Shown here piece by piece: positions 6,516 through 17,700 of a stretch of DNA of 64,000 nt. Within the stretch, counting starts at the first letter, position 1. Each line of letters starts with the position of its first letter. The DNA comes from CAYPFY01 sp964410105 (GTDB lineage: Bacteria > Bacteroidota > Ignavibacteria > UBA10030 > SZUA-254): contig CAYPFY010000001.1 of NCBI GenBank assembly GCA_964410105.1, forward strand, positions 124,001 to 188,000, given 5' to 3'. A model generated the notes under the pieces. That model saw only the letters and a list, made by a program, of their open reading frames with translations. It had not been told where the DNA came from and searched no databases. A program made the translations under genes and the position numbers.

Positions 6516-9500
6516 ATGAGATTCTCTACACTGTCTGCGCTCGTCGGTCTTTCGGTAGCCATGCTCACCGAAACAGCCCGTTCCGATTGGCTACAAACCA
6601 ACGGACCCTACGGAGCCTATGTCCTCTCCATTGTCAGACTCCCCAACGGAAAACTGCTGGCCGGAACCAATGGCGGAGTATTTCGCTCCACCAACAATGG
6701 CTCAAGCTGGTCCAACGTGTTTCCGACGCCGATCAATGCTGTGGGCGCAAAGGGAACGATCCTCCTCGTCGGAGTAGGCGCCGATGCCGACCATGGCGGG
6801 GGGATATTTCGTTCAGCCGATGACGGGGATCACTGGACGATGATCGATACCGGCCTGGGGATTAATCAGCAGACGCAGTGCTTCGCTGCGGGGGACACGA
6901 CTATCTACACAGGCGGTTTCGACGCCGGCGTCTATCGTTCTAACGACACCGGCGGCCATTGGACGCAGGTCATCAATAATCTCTATCCCAAAGTGAACGG
7001 GCTCTGGATCCGCGGATCGACTCTGCTCGCTGCAGCATGGGACGGAGTATATCGGTCCACGGACAAAGGGGATAACTGGACAATTGTGTTGACGGGGGAT
7101 CGTTATAGCCGGACGTTTGCTCAGATCGGGACGGTCTTATTTGCCGGGACCCGCAATGGGGGTGGTCCCTACCGGTCTACCGATGACGGGCAAACGTGGG
7201 CCTCGATCTATAACGGCGTCGGTAATAATGATGTGTACAGCATGGTAACGATCGGCACACATCTTTTCATAGGCACGGGCGAAATCGGCAGCGCCAACAC
7301 GATGGGTGTCTATGTGACGGTGGATAGCGGTCAGACCTGGACTTCTGCGGGCACCGGCCTGCCGCCGAATACCCCCATTACCTCGCTTGCGACGATGCCG
7401 GATGGATCGGGCGGAACGGATCTGCTGGCCGGCACAGGCGGCAGCGGGATTTACCTTTCCGCTGACAGCGGAGTCACCTGGACCCCGATCAATACGGGGC
7501 TATCGGCGGCTTCGATCCTGGGGCTCGTGGCCACGATTACTCCCAACGGCGGAGGCTCAGATACGAACCTCTTTGCCGGGGTCTCCTACGGCGGCCTATT
7601 CCGCTCGACGGACAAAGGAACCAACTGGACTCCGATAAGTTCTTCCTTCGTGAACACGATGATTCAGGCACTGGGGGTCGGGCCGAATGGCACCGACATC
7701 TTTGCAGCCACGAATAATAACAGATTGGGCGGAGGGGGCACGTATGCCAGAATGTATCGATCCACGACCAATGGTTCGACCTGGACTGCCGTCAATTCAG
7801 GCCTCCCTTCCACCGAAGATTACGGAGCGTTCAGCGTCATAGCCGAGACCCTCTTCGTCGGATCGCCGGGCGCGGGAATTTATCGCACGACGGACAACGG
7901 AGGGAGCTGGACCCTGCTTCCGTCGCAACCCGGGAACATCCATATCAAGGCTCTCGCCGCCCGTGGAGATACGCTCTACGCCGCCACGATCGGAGGCGGC
8001 GTCTACCGCTCGACCGACGACGGGCGGGACTGGACGGTCGATACTGCCGGCCTGGGGACGAACCTCAATAGCCTGGCCATCGGGTTAAACGGAACAAATA
8101 TCTATCTTAGCGCCCTCGGCTGCTGCGGTCCGCGCATGTTTGTTTCGACAAATGCCGGGATCAATTGGACCGAGGTGGCACAGTTCGAGGCGCACGCGCT
8201 TGCGTTTTTCCAGAAAGACGCCTTCGCGGGCCTTCTCGGAGGGGGAATCCAGATCTCGGCCGATACAGGGAACACGTGGACTGACGTAAACGCCGGCCTT
8301 AATGCACCCAGCAACACCATCCAGGCACTCGCCGTCAGCGGATCGAGCCTCTATATGGGAACGAGCGGAGGTTTTTCCTCCTACGAGGTACCCGGTGCAC
8401 TCCCCCGCGCGTCGGCGCGGATGCCGTCCCACCCTCCGGCTGTTTTCAGCCCGCAGACGAAATGGGTGCTTGGCGTTCCCAATTCGGGCATATGGGCGAG
8501 GCCTTTCTCTGAAATGGTCTTCTACACGATCGCGACGAGCTCCGGGCCGCACGGATTCATCGCCGCTCCCGATCCCGTCGGCTACAGCCTCAGCCGGACG
8601 GTGACCATCTCGCCCAACGCAGGCTATCACGTGGACAGCCTTTTTGCCGACGGCCTCAGGGTTGATTCGACGACGAGTTATACATTCAGGAATGTGATGG
8701 ACGCTCACACAATCCGCGCCGTTTTCGCGATCAATCATTACTCGCTCAACCCGAGCGCCGGGCCGCATGGATCCATTTCTCCGCCCTCTAACGTGGACAT
8801 CACCTACGGATCCAACCAGACGTTTACCATGACTCCGGCGGTCGGCTATCATGTCGATACCGTTCTCGTCGACGGGATCCGGGTCGATTCCACGCTCACC
8901 TACACATTCCGCAATATTTCTTCAAGCCATACCATCCGGGCTGTCTTCGCGATCAATCATTATACGATCAGCGTGATCGCCGGTGCGCACGGCTCGATTT
9001 CTCCAAGCTCATCCGTCACTGTGTCGTACGGTTCAAACCAGTCATTTACCGTGACGCAGAACCAGGGCTATTTCATTGATACCGTGCTCGTAGACGGCAT
9101 ACGGGTAGATTCCACGCTCGGGTACACGTTTTACAATATTTCGGCAAGCCATTCTATCAGGGCCGTGTTCGGGCTCATCGTTGTCACAGTTCGCTCGGCC
9201 GTATCAGGGCATTGGAATATGATATCGGTGCCGGTAGTCCCGCTCAACGACTCTGTGAAAAGCCTCTTCTCCGGCGCGACCAGCCACGCATTCGCCTATT
9301 CGGGCGGGAGCTACACAATCCGCGCAACGATGAACCATGGGTCTGGTTACTGGCTGAAATTTGCGGCCCCGGAGAGCGTCACCATAACAGGGCCGCCGCT
9401 TCCGGCCGATACGGTCGCGATCGGACAAGGGTGGAACATGATCGGGTCCATCTCCCACCCCATCGCCGTTGCAGCCATCAGCTCGATTCCAGGAGGGATT

Positions 9501-9992
9501 GTGACGTCAAATTTCTTCCGCTACGCAGGGAATTACGTGCGCACGGACAGCATCCATCCGGGAGAAGCATGCTGGGTCAAGAGCTCGATGGGCGGCCAGC
9601 TGATTCTCTCCTCCCCTTCTTCCGCCGCGACAGCGGCCGAGCGCATCCGGATTATTTCCATCAACGAGCTGCCTCCCTCTCCGCCCGGGGCGGCGAAGCC
9701 TGAAATCCCTGCGCTTTTTGATATCGCGCAGAATTTTCCCAACCCGTTCAACCCATCAACCACCATTCGCTATCAGCTGCCCGTTCCCTCCAGGGTGACA
9801 GTGAAAGTCTATGACGTGGTCGGCAGGGAAATTGCTACGCTTGTCGAGGAAGTGCAGGATCCGGGTTATAGATCGGTCCAGTGGGACGCGTCGGCGGTGG
9901 CGAGCGGGCTTTATTTTTACCGCATTGACGCCGCTGCGCCGGGAGGGGGAAGACTATTCTCTCAGGTTCGGAAGATGGCGCTCGTCCGGTAG
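6516..9992 (+). CDS. Giant secreted protein: BNR-type propeller, InlB-like repeats, sorting domain
   Basis: The 1158-residue protein has a Sec signal peptide (about 1-23). Residues 25-640 hold about a dozen BNR/sortilin-like repeats with the signature Y/F-R-S-T-D-N/D-G-x-x-W-T, probably one or two beta-propellers. Residues 668-892 carry three tandem repeats of about 73 residues (GPHGSISP ... GYHVDTVLVDGIRVDST ... HTIRAVFAINHY) like the Listeria-Bacteroides (InlB B) repeat. Residues 900-1035 form a domain with two GWNMI motifs that is shared with the protein at 14717-18031. The last 90 residues (NPFNPSTTIRY, VYDVVGREIATL, SGLYFYRI) are a type IX-style C-terminal sorting domain. The AAGGAGG at 6505-6511 fixes the start. 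It is presumably cell-surface attached or released; its ligand is unknown. Confidence 0.88.
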   Translation: MRFSTLSALVGLSVAMLTETARSDWLQTNGPYGAYVLSIVRLPNGKLLAGTNGGVFRSTNNGSSWSNVFPTPINAVGAKGTILLVGVGADADHGGGIFRSADDGDHWTMIDTGLGINQQTQCFAAGDTTIYTGGFDAGVYRSNDTGGHWTQVINNLYPKVNGLWIRGSTLLAAAWDGVYRSTDKGDNWTIVLTGDRYSRTFAQIGTVLFAGTRNGGGPYRSTDDGQTWASIYNGVGNNDVYSMVTIGTHLFIGTGEIGSANTMGVYVTVDSGQTWTSAGTGLPPNTPITSLATMPDGSGGTDLLAGTGGSGIYLSADSGVTWTPINTGLSAASILGLVATITPNGGGSDTNLFAGVSYGGLFRSTDKGTNWTPISSSFVNTMIQALGVGPNGTDIFAATNNNRLGGGGTYARMYRSTTNGSTWTAVNSGLPSTEDYGAFSVIAETLFVGSPGAGIYRTTDNGGSWTLLPSQPGNIHIKALAARGDTLYAATIGGGVYRSTDDGRDWTVDTAGLGTNLNSLAIGLNGTNIYLSALGCCGPRMFVSTNAGINWTEVAQFEAHALAFFQKDAFAGLLGGGIQISADTGNTWTDVNAGLNAPSNTIQALAVSGSSLYMGTSGGFSSYEVPGALPRASARMPSHPPAVFSPQTKWVLGVPNSGIWARPFSEMVFYTIATSSGPHGFIAAPDPVGYSLSRTVTISPNAGYHVDSLFADGLRVDSTTSYTFRNVMDAHTIRAVFAINHYSLNPSAGPHGSISPPSNVDITYGSNQTFTMTPAVGYHVDTVLVDGIRVDSTLTYTFRNISSSHTIRAVFAINHYTISVIAGAHGSISPSSSVTVSYGSNQSFTVTQNQGYFIDTVLVDGIRVDSTLGYTFYNISASHSIRAVFGLIVVTVRSAVSGHWNMISVPVVPLNDSVKSLFSGATSHAFAYSGGSYTIRATMNHGSGYWLKFAAPESVTITGPPLPADTVAIGQGWNMIGSISHPIAVAAISSIPGGIVTSNFFRYAGNYVRTDSIHPGEACWVKSSMGGQLILSSPSSAATAAERIRIISINELPPSPPGAAKPEIPALFDIAQNFPNPFNPSTTIRYQLPVPSRVTVKVYDVVGREIATLVEEVQDPGYRSVQWDASAVASGLYFYRIDAAAPGGGRLFSQVRKMALVR
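8518..9190 (+). repeat. Three tandem coding repeats of about 219 bases
   Basis: Three in-frame units begin near 8518, 8737 and 8956, each encoding about 73 residues. The junction phrase encoding FAINHY recurs near 8728 and 8947. The units differ by many synonymous and some coding changes, so this is an old protein-domain duplication, not a mobile DNA repeat. Confidence 0.75.
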
Positions 9993-10223
9993 CGCCCCCG
10001 GACTCACCCGCGGGTGACCTTCATGGCATTTGCCAGTTGGGGACGAGCGTTTTCTCGCCCGCAAATGTCGAAGGTATAGAAATCAGTATCGAAAAGTCAT
10101 GAGGCGAAGCAGGGAGGGATGAGTCGGGCTGTTGGATGACATGGGGAGCGCGGTAGAGCATAAGCTGCCGCGAACTTTCCTGCCATTCACGACTCGTCCT
10201 CCTTGCAGGTTTTCCTCTCCGCC

Positions 10224-12251
10224 CTACCAGATTTTTGCCCTCTTATCGGAGCTTCGCATGACCGGAGCACCCTCCTGAATGTCGAACGCCTGCATGAATT
10301 CGGTCATATTGGAGACCGGCCCGAGACAGCGGAACCGCCCCGGCGAGTGCGGGTCCGTCTTGAGCCTCAGACGCAGGGCCTCAGGGCGGGTGTTATTCCG
10401 CCAGATCTGGGCAAAAGCGAGGAAGAAGCGCTGCTCAGGCGTCAGCCCGTCGATCTTCGGCCGCGGCTTTCCCTGCAAAGCCTTTTCGAGCGCGGCGTAA
10501 GCGATTGTGAGCCCCCCGAGATCGGCGATGTTTTCCCCGAGCGTCAGCTTGCCATTGACGTGGAGCGTGTCAAGCGCGACATATCCGTTAAACTGATCCT
10601 CGACGACCTTCGCTCTGGCCACGTAATTCATCGAATCCTCGGATGTCCACCAGTCCTTGAGGTTTCCCTCCGCATCGAATTGTCTCCCCTGGTCGTCAAA
10701 TCCGTGTGTCATCTCATGGCCGATCACGGCCCCGATCCCGCCGTAGTTGACGGCATCGTCGCCGTCCGGAAAGTAGAACGGCGGCTGCAGTATCCCGGCG
10801 GGGAAGACGATCTCGTTCAGGTTCGGGTTATAATACGCGTTCACGGTCGGCGGCGTCATACCCCACTCCCCTCTCTCGACCGGTTTTCCGATCTTGGCGA
10901 GGTTGCGCTTGAACTCGAACTGCTGGGCGCGCATGACATTGAGCACGAAGGGCCCACGGTCGATGGCGAGCGCCGTATAATCACGCCACGTGTCGGGATA
11001 GCCGATCTTTACCATGAAAGCATCAAGTTTCCGGAGGGCCTGTTTCTTCGTGGCGTCGCTCATCCAGGCGAGGCCGCTGATCCGCTCTGCCAGCACCGAC
11101 CGCAAATTGCCGATAAGCTCCTTGGCTCTTGCCTTTGCCTGCGGGCTGAATGCCTTGGCGACGTAAAGCTGTCCGAGGGCCTCGCCGATGCCGCCATCCA
11201 CCGTCGTGAGGCAGCGCTTCCAGCGCGGCCTGTTCTCCTTTGCGCCGGTGAGGACTTTTCCGGTAAACGCAAAACTTTCGTTGACGAAGGCCGAACTCAG
11301 ATAATCGCCCACAGCGCGCACGAGATGCCAGCGGAGGTAAACCTTCCACCGGTCGATCGGGATGTCGGTCATCATCTTCGCCGCTTCCGTCATGAAACCG
11401 GGCTGGTGAATGTTGACGCTTCCGGGCTCAGGGATGCCGAGCTCGTTAAAATACCGCGACCAGGAGAAACCGGGGGTCGCGGCCGAGAGTTCGGCGACGG
11501 TCATCTTGTGATACACCTTTTCGGGGTCGCGCAGATCGACGCGCGACATCGACGCTTTCGCCAACCGGGTCTCCATCTCCATCACGCCCTTCGCCTCCTC
11601 CGAAGCGACAGACGGGCCGTCTCCGAGGAGCGTGAGCATCTTGGCGACATGCGCGAGGTATTTTTCGCGGATTTCTCTTGATTTGTCATCCGGGTTCGAG
11701 TAATAGTCGCGGTCGGGAAGCCCCAGCCCCCCCTGGCGGAATTGGGCGATGACATCGGTGCTCTTCTTTGCATCCTGGTCGACGAAAAACGTGAATGGGA
11801 CGTTAGCCCGGAAGGTATGGATGTGGGCGAATTCCGTCTCAAGCTCCGCCGGATCCTTGAGGGAGGCAATTCGGCTCAGTTCCGGTTCGAGGGGCTTTGC
11901 CCCCTCAGCCTCGGCTCGTGCCGAATCCATCCCGCTGAAGTAAAAATCGCCGACCTTTTGCAGCACGCTCCCTTTCGGGGCGTCGGCCGCCTTCGCGGCA
12001 TCCTCCAGGATTGCGTGAAGAACGACATAGTTCCGCTCGAGAAGCTCGTTGAAGCTCCCCCACCTGCTCTGATCTGCCGGGATGGGATTCTTTGCTATCC
12101 AGGTGCCGTTGGCGTACTGGTAGAAATCTTCCGAAGGTTTTGTTGAAAGATCAAAGTTCGCGGGATCGATCGGTTTCGTATTGTCGCTCTGGCCGCTGGA
12201 CATGACGGTGAGGCCATAGACGAGCAGCGAGATCTGCAGAATTTTCGCCAT
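10224..12251 (-). CDS. M13 family zinc metallopeptidase (neprilysin-like)
   Basis: A 675-residue exported peptidase with an N-terminal signal segment (residues 1-20). The zinc site HEMTH lies near residue 509 in GAVIGHEMTHGFDDQGRQFD, and the third ligand is the Glu of ENIADLGG near residue 570. The NAYYNPNLNEIVFPAGILQ segment just before the zinc site is the M13 substrate-binding signature. M13 enzymes cleave oligopeptides, here in the periplasm or outside. The protein ends in KIW rather than the usual C-x-V/I-W. It lies 63 bases after an ABC-2 exporter on the same strand, a possible peptide-related unit, although the link is only positional. Confidence 0.93.
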   Translation of the reverse strand: MAKILQISLLVYGLTVMSSGQSDNTKPIDPANFDLSTKPSEDFYQYANGTWIAKNPIPADQSRWGSFNELLERNYVVLHAILEDAAKAADAPKGSVLQKVGDFYFSGMDSARAEAEGAKPLEPELSRIASLKDPAELETEFAHIHTFRANVPFTFFVDQDAKKSTDVIAQFRQGGLGLPDRDYYSNPDDKSREIREKYLAHVAKMLTLLGDGPSVASEEAKGVMEMETRLAKASMSRVDLRDPEKVYHKMTVAELSAATPGFSWSRYFNELGIPEPGSVNIHQPGFMTEAAKMMTDIPIDRWKVYLRWHLVRAVGDYLSSAFVNESFAFTGKVLTGAKENRPRWKRCLTTVDGGIGEALGQLYVAKAFSPQAKARAKELIGNLRSVLAERISGLAWMSDATKKQALRKLDAFMVKIGYPDTWRDYTALAIDRGPFVLNVMRAQQFEFKRNLAKIGKPVERGEWGMTPPTVNAYYNPNLNEIVFPAGILQPPFYFPDGDDAVNYGGIGAVIGHEMTHGFDDQGRQFDAEGNLKDWWTSEDSMNYVARAKVVEDQFNGYVALDTLHVNGKLTLGENIADLGGLTIAYAALEKALQGKPRPKIDGLTPEQRFFLAFAQIWRNNTRPEALRLRLKTDPHSPGRFRCLGPVSNMTEFMQAFDIQEGAPVMRSSDKRAKIW

Positions 12252-12314
12252 TGTTTTACTCCTGTGTGAGTGGGGATTGGAAATTACATAATTTCACGTT
12301 CAAATGCTCCCCAT

Positions 12315-13613
12315 TCAGAGGACATGCCCTTTGCGGAACTGCCAGATGCTTATGGTTGTGGTGACCAGGGCGATGAAAAAAAGAACTCCGAGATTCGGGA
12401 GAATGTCGCCGGTGCCGGCTCCGCGCCAGAGCACCTGGAGGAAGCCGTCCATCGACCAGAAAACGATCGTCACCTTGCTGATTCTCTGTATGAAATCGGG
12501 CATGAGTGATGTTGGAAACCAGGCCCCCCCGACGGAGCTCATGGCGAGTATCAGGAAGGTCCCGAGGCCGTTGGCCTGGGCCGCCGTCTTGCAGACGGCC
12601 GCCAACAGCATTCCGAATGCCGTGCAGGCGGTGGAGGCGGCGAGGATCACGAGCAGGAGATTCAGGTAATTTGACCCAACATCGATGTGAAAGAGGAGCG
12701 ACCCGCCGGCGAAAAGAACGCTCAGCTGTATGATCCCCAGCGACATATTGTAAAGATATTTGCTCCAGAGAATCTGGACCCGGGAGATGGGCGCCGCGAG
12801 AATGCGAAGCACGACGCCGCTTTTTTTCTCGTCGAATAAGGATGACGCGGATGCGCTGACCGTAAAGAGGAGGAACATCATCGCCCAGCCGCCGACGCTG
12901 CGCGTCGCCCATGGGTTTACGACGTTTTTCCCGACGAGCTGAACGCGGTCGAGCTGGAGAACATTCTGGAAGAAATTACGGGACCCGTCTCCGAACCGCA
13001 TGGTCGAATCGCTCATTGAGCGTGTGATGCGCCAGATATCGACCCGGAAAAAACGGGAAACCAGCTGCGCGATGCCGCTATTGAATGCGGTGCCGGAGTC
13101 GGCGCCCAGAAACCTGAGGGCCCTCAAGCGCGCGTTCTGAATAAAGACCGAGGGAATCTGCGTCATGACGGTGCGCTCCAGGAGTCCCGAGATCATCTGC
13201 ATCTCAATGTCGTTTCTCGGGTCGTAATAAAACTTCATCTTCAGGCCGAAGGAGGTATCTGCGTACGCATCCGCCGGTATGACGAGCGCCGCGGCGACAT
13301 TCCCCCGGCGGACGTATTCCTGAATAGACGCAGTATCAAAAGGCACCTCAATCCCCCGGTCGTCCGCATAGGTACGGATGATCTTGAAGGCCTTCGTCGT
13401 GTCGAGGACCGATTCAATCCTCCGCGCCGGCGGGGAGCTGCTCGCATTAAGCAATGCCAGACGCAGCGTATTCGAGCCCGAGCTGATGTTCCCGAACACA
13501 GATCCCCAGATCATGATGAGGACAAGCGGGATCAGAAAGGTGAGGCTCACGGCTACCCGATCGCTCCAGAACAGCCGGTATTCTTTACGGATGAGCTGTA
13601 GTATGGCCTTCAA
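12315..13613 (-). CDS. ABC-2 type transporter permease
   Basis: The 432-residue protein has one membrane segment at about residues 20-40, a large extracytoplasmic domain (about 45-230) and five or six C-terminal membrane helices. It includes the FLLFTVSASASSLFDEKKSGVVLRILAAPISRVQILWSKYL region characteristic of ABC-2 (YhiH/DrrB-like) exporters. The start overlaps the upstream ATPase stop by 4 bases, so the two form an exporter. Such pairs export drugs, lipids or signals; the substrate is not readable. Confidence 0.9.
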   Translation of the reverse strand: MKAILQLIRKEYRLFWSDRVAVSLTFLIPLVLIMIWGSVFGNISSGSNTLRLALLNASSSPPARRIESVLDTTKAFKIIRTYADDRGIEVPFDTASIQEYVRRGNVAAALVIPADAYADTSFGLKMKFYYDPRNDIEMQMISGLLERTVMTQIPSVFIQNARLRALRFLGADSGTAFNSGIAQLVSRFFRVDIWRITRSMSDSTMRFGDGSRNFFQNVLQLDRVQLVGKNVVNPWATRSVGGWAMMFLLFTVSASASSLFDEKKSGVVLRILAAPISRVQILWSKYLYNMSLGIIQLSVLFAGGSLLFHIDVGSNYLNLLLVILAASTACTAFGMLLAAVCKTAAQANGLGTFLILAMSSVGGAWFPTSLMPDFIQRISKVTIVFWSMDGFLQVLWRGAGTGDILPNLGVLFFIALVTTTISIWQFRKGHVL

Positions 13614-14527
13614 TCTCGGAGCCTCCTCCCTGTCATGTGGAGAAAGAGGGCTTCGAGGGTGGGCTTTTGCAGCCGTATGTGCTTATAGCCGACCCCGCGG
13701 CTCTCGACGGCGGAAAAGAATTCGGAGAGCCTGAATCCGCTTGAAGGCCTGAGGGAAAAATCGTCCTCCCCGTCGACAAGCGCGCCGAACGCCTCGAACG
13801 TGGAGCGGCCGGCCGCGGAAACGGCTTCCTTTGAAATGACTATAACCTCCTCGAACGGCAGGCGGTCGAGAAGATGGTCAAGCGTCCCATCGGCGATGAT
13901 TTTTCCGGAATCGATTATCGCGATCCTGCTGCAAAGCCTCTCCGCCTCCTCCATGTAGTGCGTCGTATAGACGACGGTCTTCCCCTTCCGGTTCAGTTCG
14001 GTGAGATAGTCGAAGATGGCGTTTCTGGATTGCGGATCGACTCCTACGGTCGGTTCGTCGCAGAGAAGTATCTCGGGATCGTGAAGCAACCCGGCGATGA
14101 GGTTCAGCCGGCGCTTCATGCCGCCGGAAAATGTTTTGACTTTGTCCTTGCGCCTGTCGTAGAGCTCGACCGAATGGAGTTTTTCTGCAATGGCCTCCCT
14201 CAGCGCCCGGCGGGGAATGTGATAAAAACTGCCGAAGATCTCGAGATTATGCTGGGCCGAGATGTCGTCGTAGAGAGCCAGCGACTGGGGGACGAACCCG
14301 AGAGCCATGCGGGTTTCTGTATCGGACTGGGAGACGGCCTTCCCGCCGATGAGTATCTGACCTCCGTCCGGCCTGAGGTAGCCGACGAGAAGGTTCATGA
14401 GGGTTGATTTCCCCGCTCCGTTCGGGCCGAGCAGGCCGAAAAACTCGCCTTGCGCCACGCCAAGAGAGATTCCGTCGAGTGCCACGACGCCGGGAAAGCT
14501 TTTTCTGAGCTCACGGATCTCGATCAT
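13610..14527 (-). CDS. ABC transporter ATP-binding protein
   Basis: A 305-residue ATPase with Walker A at residues 34-42 (GPNGAGKST), the signature FSGGMKRRLNL near 135, Walker B ILLCDEPTVGVD and the H-loop YTTHYMEE. About 80 extra C-terminal residues form the accessory region seen in DrrA/NatA-type exporters. It is the first gene of the pair with the ABC-2 permease, to which it couples ATP hydrolysis on the cytoplasmic face. It is divergent from the giant gene at 14717, with a 189-base region between them. Confidence 0.92.
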   Translation of the reverse strand: MIEIRELRKSFPGVVALDGISLGVAQGEFFGLLGPNGAGKSTLMNLLVGYLRPDGGQILIGGKAVSQSDTETRMALGFVPQSLALYDDISAQHNLEIFGSFYHIPRRALREAIAEKLHSVELYDRRKDKVKTFSGGMKRRLNLIAGLLHDPEILLCDEPTVGVDPQSRNAIFDYLTELNRKGKTVVYTTHYMEEAERLCSRIAIIDSGKIIADGTLDHLLDRLPFEEVIVISKEAVSAAGRSTFEAFGALVDGEDDFSLRPSSGFRLSEFFSAVESRGVGYKHIRLQKPTLEALFLHMTGRRLRD

Positions 14528-14716
14528 TCCACAATGTACGAAATGTCGGACGAATGGTTCCAGGTCCCGAAAAATATCTGCCGGAGTCGCCTCATAGCGC
14601 CGCGCCGGACCGACGCACTCACGCGACGGGCGGGAATATCGGCCCCCGGTCGAGCAACTTATTGGTGAATTGCCCTCAGAATTCGTAAATTGAATGGTGT
14701 TATTTCAAGAATTCTG

Positions 14717-17700
14717 ATGCAGCGTCTCATAATTCTGCTCTTTTTCCTGGCCGTGCTCGCGGACGAATCGGGCGGACAGACCCTCAAGGCTCTCTTCGAC
14801 AATACGAAGAACGAGACGGCGGGGAATTCCGACTGGATCATCGATGATACCCAGCCCATCCCCTCCCCCGCGCAATCCGGCATCACGCAGTCGACGGCGG
14901 AGAATTACTGGCTCGGCGCAATATCCGCATGGGGAGTGGATCTCGTAAAACGGGGGTTCGTCGTGCATACTCTGACCTCCTCCTACGGGATCACGTACGG
15001 AAACAGTTCCAACCCGTACGATCTTTCGAATTATAATCTTTTCATCGTCTGCGAACCGCAGGATCCCTTCTCCTCAGCGGAGAAACTGGCTATCAAGAGC
15101 TTTGTGCAGAACGGCGGAGGGCTCTGCATGGTTGCCGACCACAATGGCTCCGATCGCAACAGCAACGGATGGGATTCCCCCCAGGTCTGGAACGATCTGC
15201 GGACGGACAGCCTTTTCGGGATACACTTCCAGTCGACGAGCGAGACGAACAATAACATAACGGAAGTGTCTTCCAACCTAGAGACAGGGCCTGATTCAAT
15301 CATCACCGGGCCGGCCGGTACGGTCACTGCCCTCAGCTATCACAATGGGACGACGATGCGGCTCCTCACGTCCGTGAATGCGAATGCACAAGCTCATGTC
15401 TGGATGACCAGTGCGACCCACGGCGCCGCGCAGGTCATGGCAGCGACCTCTCGATACGGAGCGGGAAAAGTCGCCGGCGTGGGAGACAGCTCCCCCGCGG
15501 ACGACGGGAGCGCACAGCCTGGAAACAGCAGTATTTACGACGGATGGACCGAATCGGGGTCGACAGACAACATACTTTTTTTGAACCTTTGCCTCTGGCT
15601 CGCCACACCAGGCGGTCCTCCTTCGCAGGTACAGCCTGTCTCTCCATCCGACGGGAGCACGGCCATCATCACGCCGGTTATCTTCAAATGGCGCCAGGAT
15701 GCTGCTTCGGCATACCAGCTCGACGTTTCCACGTCAAGTGCCTTCGGGACCCTCTTTTTCTCCGATTCAGCACTGACCGATACGCTTAAAGGTGTAGGCG
15801 CCGCTCTGAATACGACATATTACTGGCGTGTCCGCGCGAAAAACGGAGCCGGCTGGGGGGTCTATAGCTCTACGAGAAGTTTTACGACCTGGGACGTGCC
15901 TCCCCAGACTCAGCTTCGCTCGCCTGCCGATTCGAGTACCGACATACAAACGTCTGCGACGCTGACCTGGTCGAAGACTCCAACGGCTACGAATTTTCAG
16001 CTTGATGTATCAACGGTGAACACCTTTGCGACGCTGGCGTTTAGGGATACTACCCTCACAGATACCATCGGGACGGTCGCCTTGTCTCTCAACACCTCGT
16101 ATTACTGGCGCGTTCGCGCCAAAAATGGCGCGGGCTGGGGCCAGTTCAGCCCGGTGCGCCTTTTTACTACCTGGAATGTCCCTCCGGCCGTCCAGCCCGT
16201 TTACCCAGATGACGGAGCCACGGATCTTCCACCGTCGCTGACCATCATCTGGCGGGCTCTTTCGGTTTCGCTGTATCAGCTAGATGTGTCCGTATCTAAC
16301 TCCTTTTCATCATACGTCTTGCACGACTCGACGATAACCGACACGTCAAAGGGTGTAAGCCTTCCGTCGGGATCTACTTATTACTGGCGGGTGCGGGGAA
16401 AGAATCCAGCGGGGTGGGGCCCCTTCGGCTCAACCCGCAGCTTTTCAACCTGGCCTGTGCCGGGGCAGCCCCAACTCCTCTCACCGGCAGAGGGGGCTCA
16501 GAATGTTTCAACACCCACCTCCTTGGTTTGGTCTTCGGATGCGGCCGCAACGAACTACGAGCTTGACGTCTCCGATGCAAGCTCGTTTTCGACCCTGAGT
16601 TATGCGGATACGTCTCTCGTTGATACTTCCCATGAAATCCAGCTATCGCTTGGCTTGACGGCGTATTGGCGTGTTCGGGGAAAGAACGCCCACGGCTGGG
16701 GACCCTATAGCAACCCCCGCCATTTCACCACCTGGGATGTACCCCCTCAGGTGCTCCTTATTGCTCCCTCAGATTCAATGCTTACTCCCACTCCGACGTC
16801 ATTCCGGTGGCATGCAGCTGCGCAAGCGACGAAGTATCGGCTCGATATTGCACTCTCACCGGGATTCAGTTCTCTTCTGGTGAGTGATTCAAGCCTGACT
16901 GATACCGTGACGGTTGAAAGCCTGAGCCTCGGTTCGGCGTACTACTGGCGGGTCACTGCATGGAATGGGGCCGGATGGGGAGTATCCAGCGACGTGCGGT
17001 ACTTCCGCACGTGGAATGTGCCCACCCAGCTGATTCTGAGCCAACCTCAGGATTCAGCAGTTAATCCGGGAACTTGTAGCTGGATAGCTCAGGCAAATTC
17101 GACATCGTATGAATTAGAGATTTCCGATACTGCTAACTTTGTTCGTCTCATTTCCGACTCGACTCTCACCGACACGACCCTTATACTGCCTGCTCTGCCG
17201 TCGGAGAGGTATTATTGGAGAGGGAGAGCGAGAAACGGCGCAGGCTGGGGGAATTACAGCACGGTACGGACATTTGTCATCGCTCAGCCGCCTCTCCCCC
17301 CTGTCCTCGCGTCTCCCCCTAATGGAAGCAGCGGCCTCAGTTCACCCACCACGTTCCTCTGGCATGGGGTCGCCAGCTTTTTTGAGGTACAACTTTCGGA
17401 GGATCCCTCCTTCGGGAGTTCTTTTGGTGATTCGTCGATCACCGATACTTCAAAGAGTCTTAGCGGTCTTGATTCAACTGTTACATATTACTGGAGGGTG
17501 CGCGGGAAAAACGCGTACGGATGGGGAGCCTATAGCGCGCCCTGGCGTTTTATCATTCGGCTGAGTGTCACGGAGACGACCACTGTCTCAAAGGGATGGA
17601 ATCTCCTTTCCGTGCCCGGCGAGGGTTTGCCGAAAACCAGGACCGGGCTCTTTCCTGCGGCACGGTCGAGGGCATTTACGTTCGCGGGTTTCTATGTCCC

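Noticed and set aside
8518..9190. Tandem repeats as a possible mobile or CRISPR-like array
   Set aside because: The units are coding, about 219 bases long with many substitutions and no spacers; they are protein domain repeats.
10005..10016. Short palindrome CACCCGCGGGTG after the giant protein gene
   Set aside because: It has no loop and no T-run on either strand, so it does not qualify as a terminator.
10203..11681. A long open frame on the plus strand (492 codons)
   Set aside because: It lies wholly opposite the M13 peptidase gene, has no family pattern and arises from the high G+C third-codon positions of that gene.
13610..14527. The ATPase at 13.6-14.5 kb as the missing ATPase of the metal permease
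   Set aside because: Its ATGA overlap with an ABC-2 permease and its C-terminal extension show that it belongs to that exporter.
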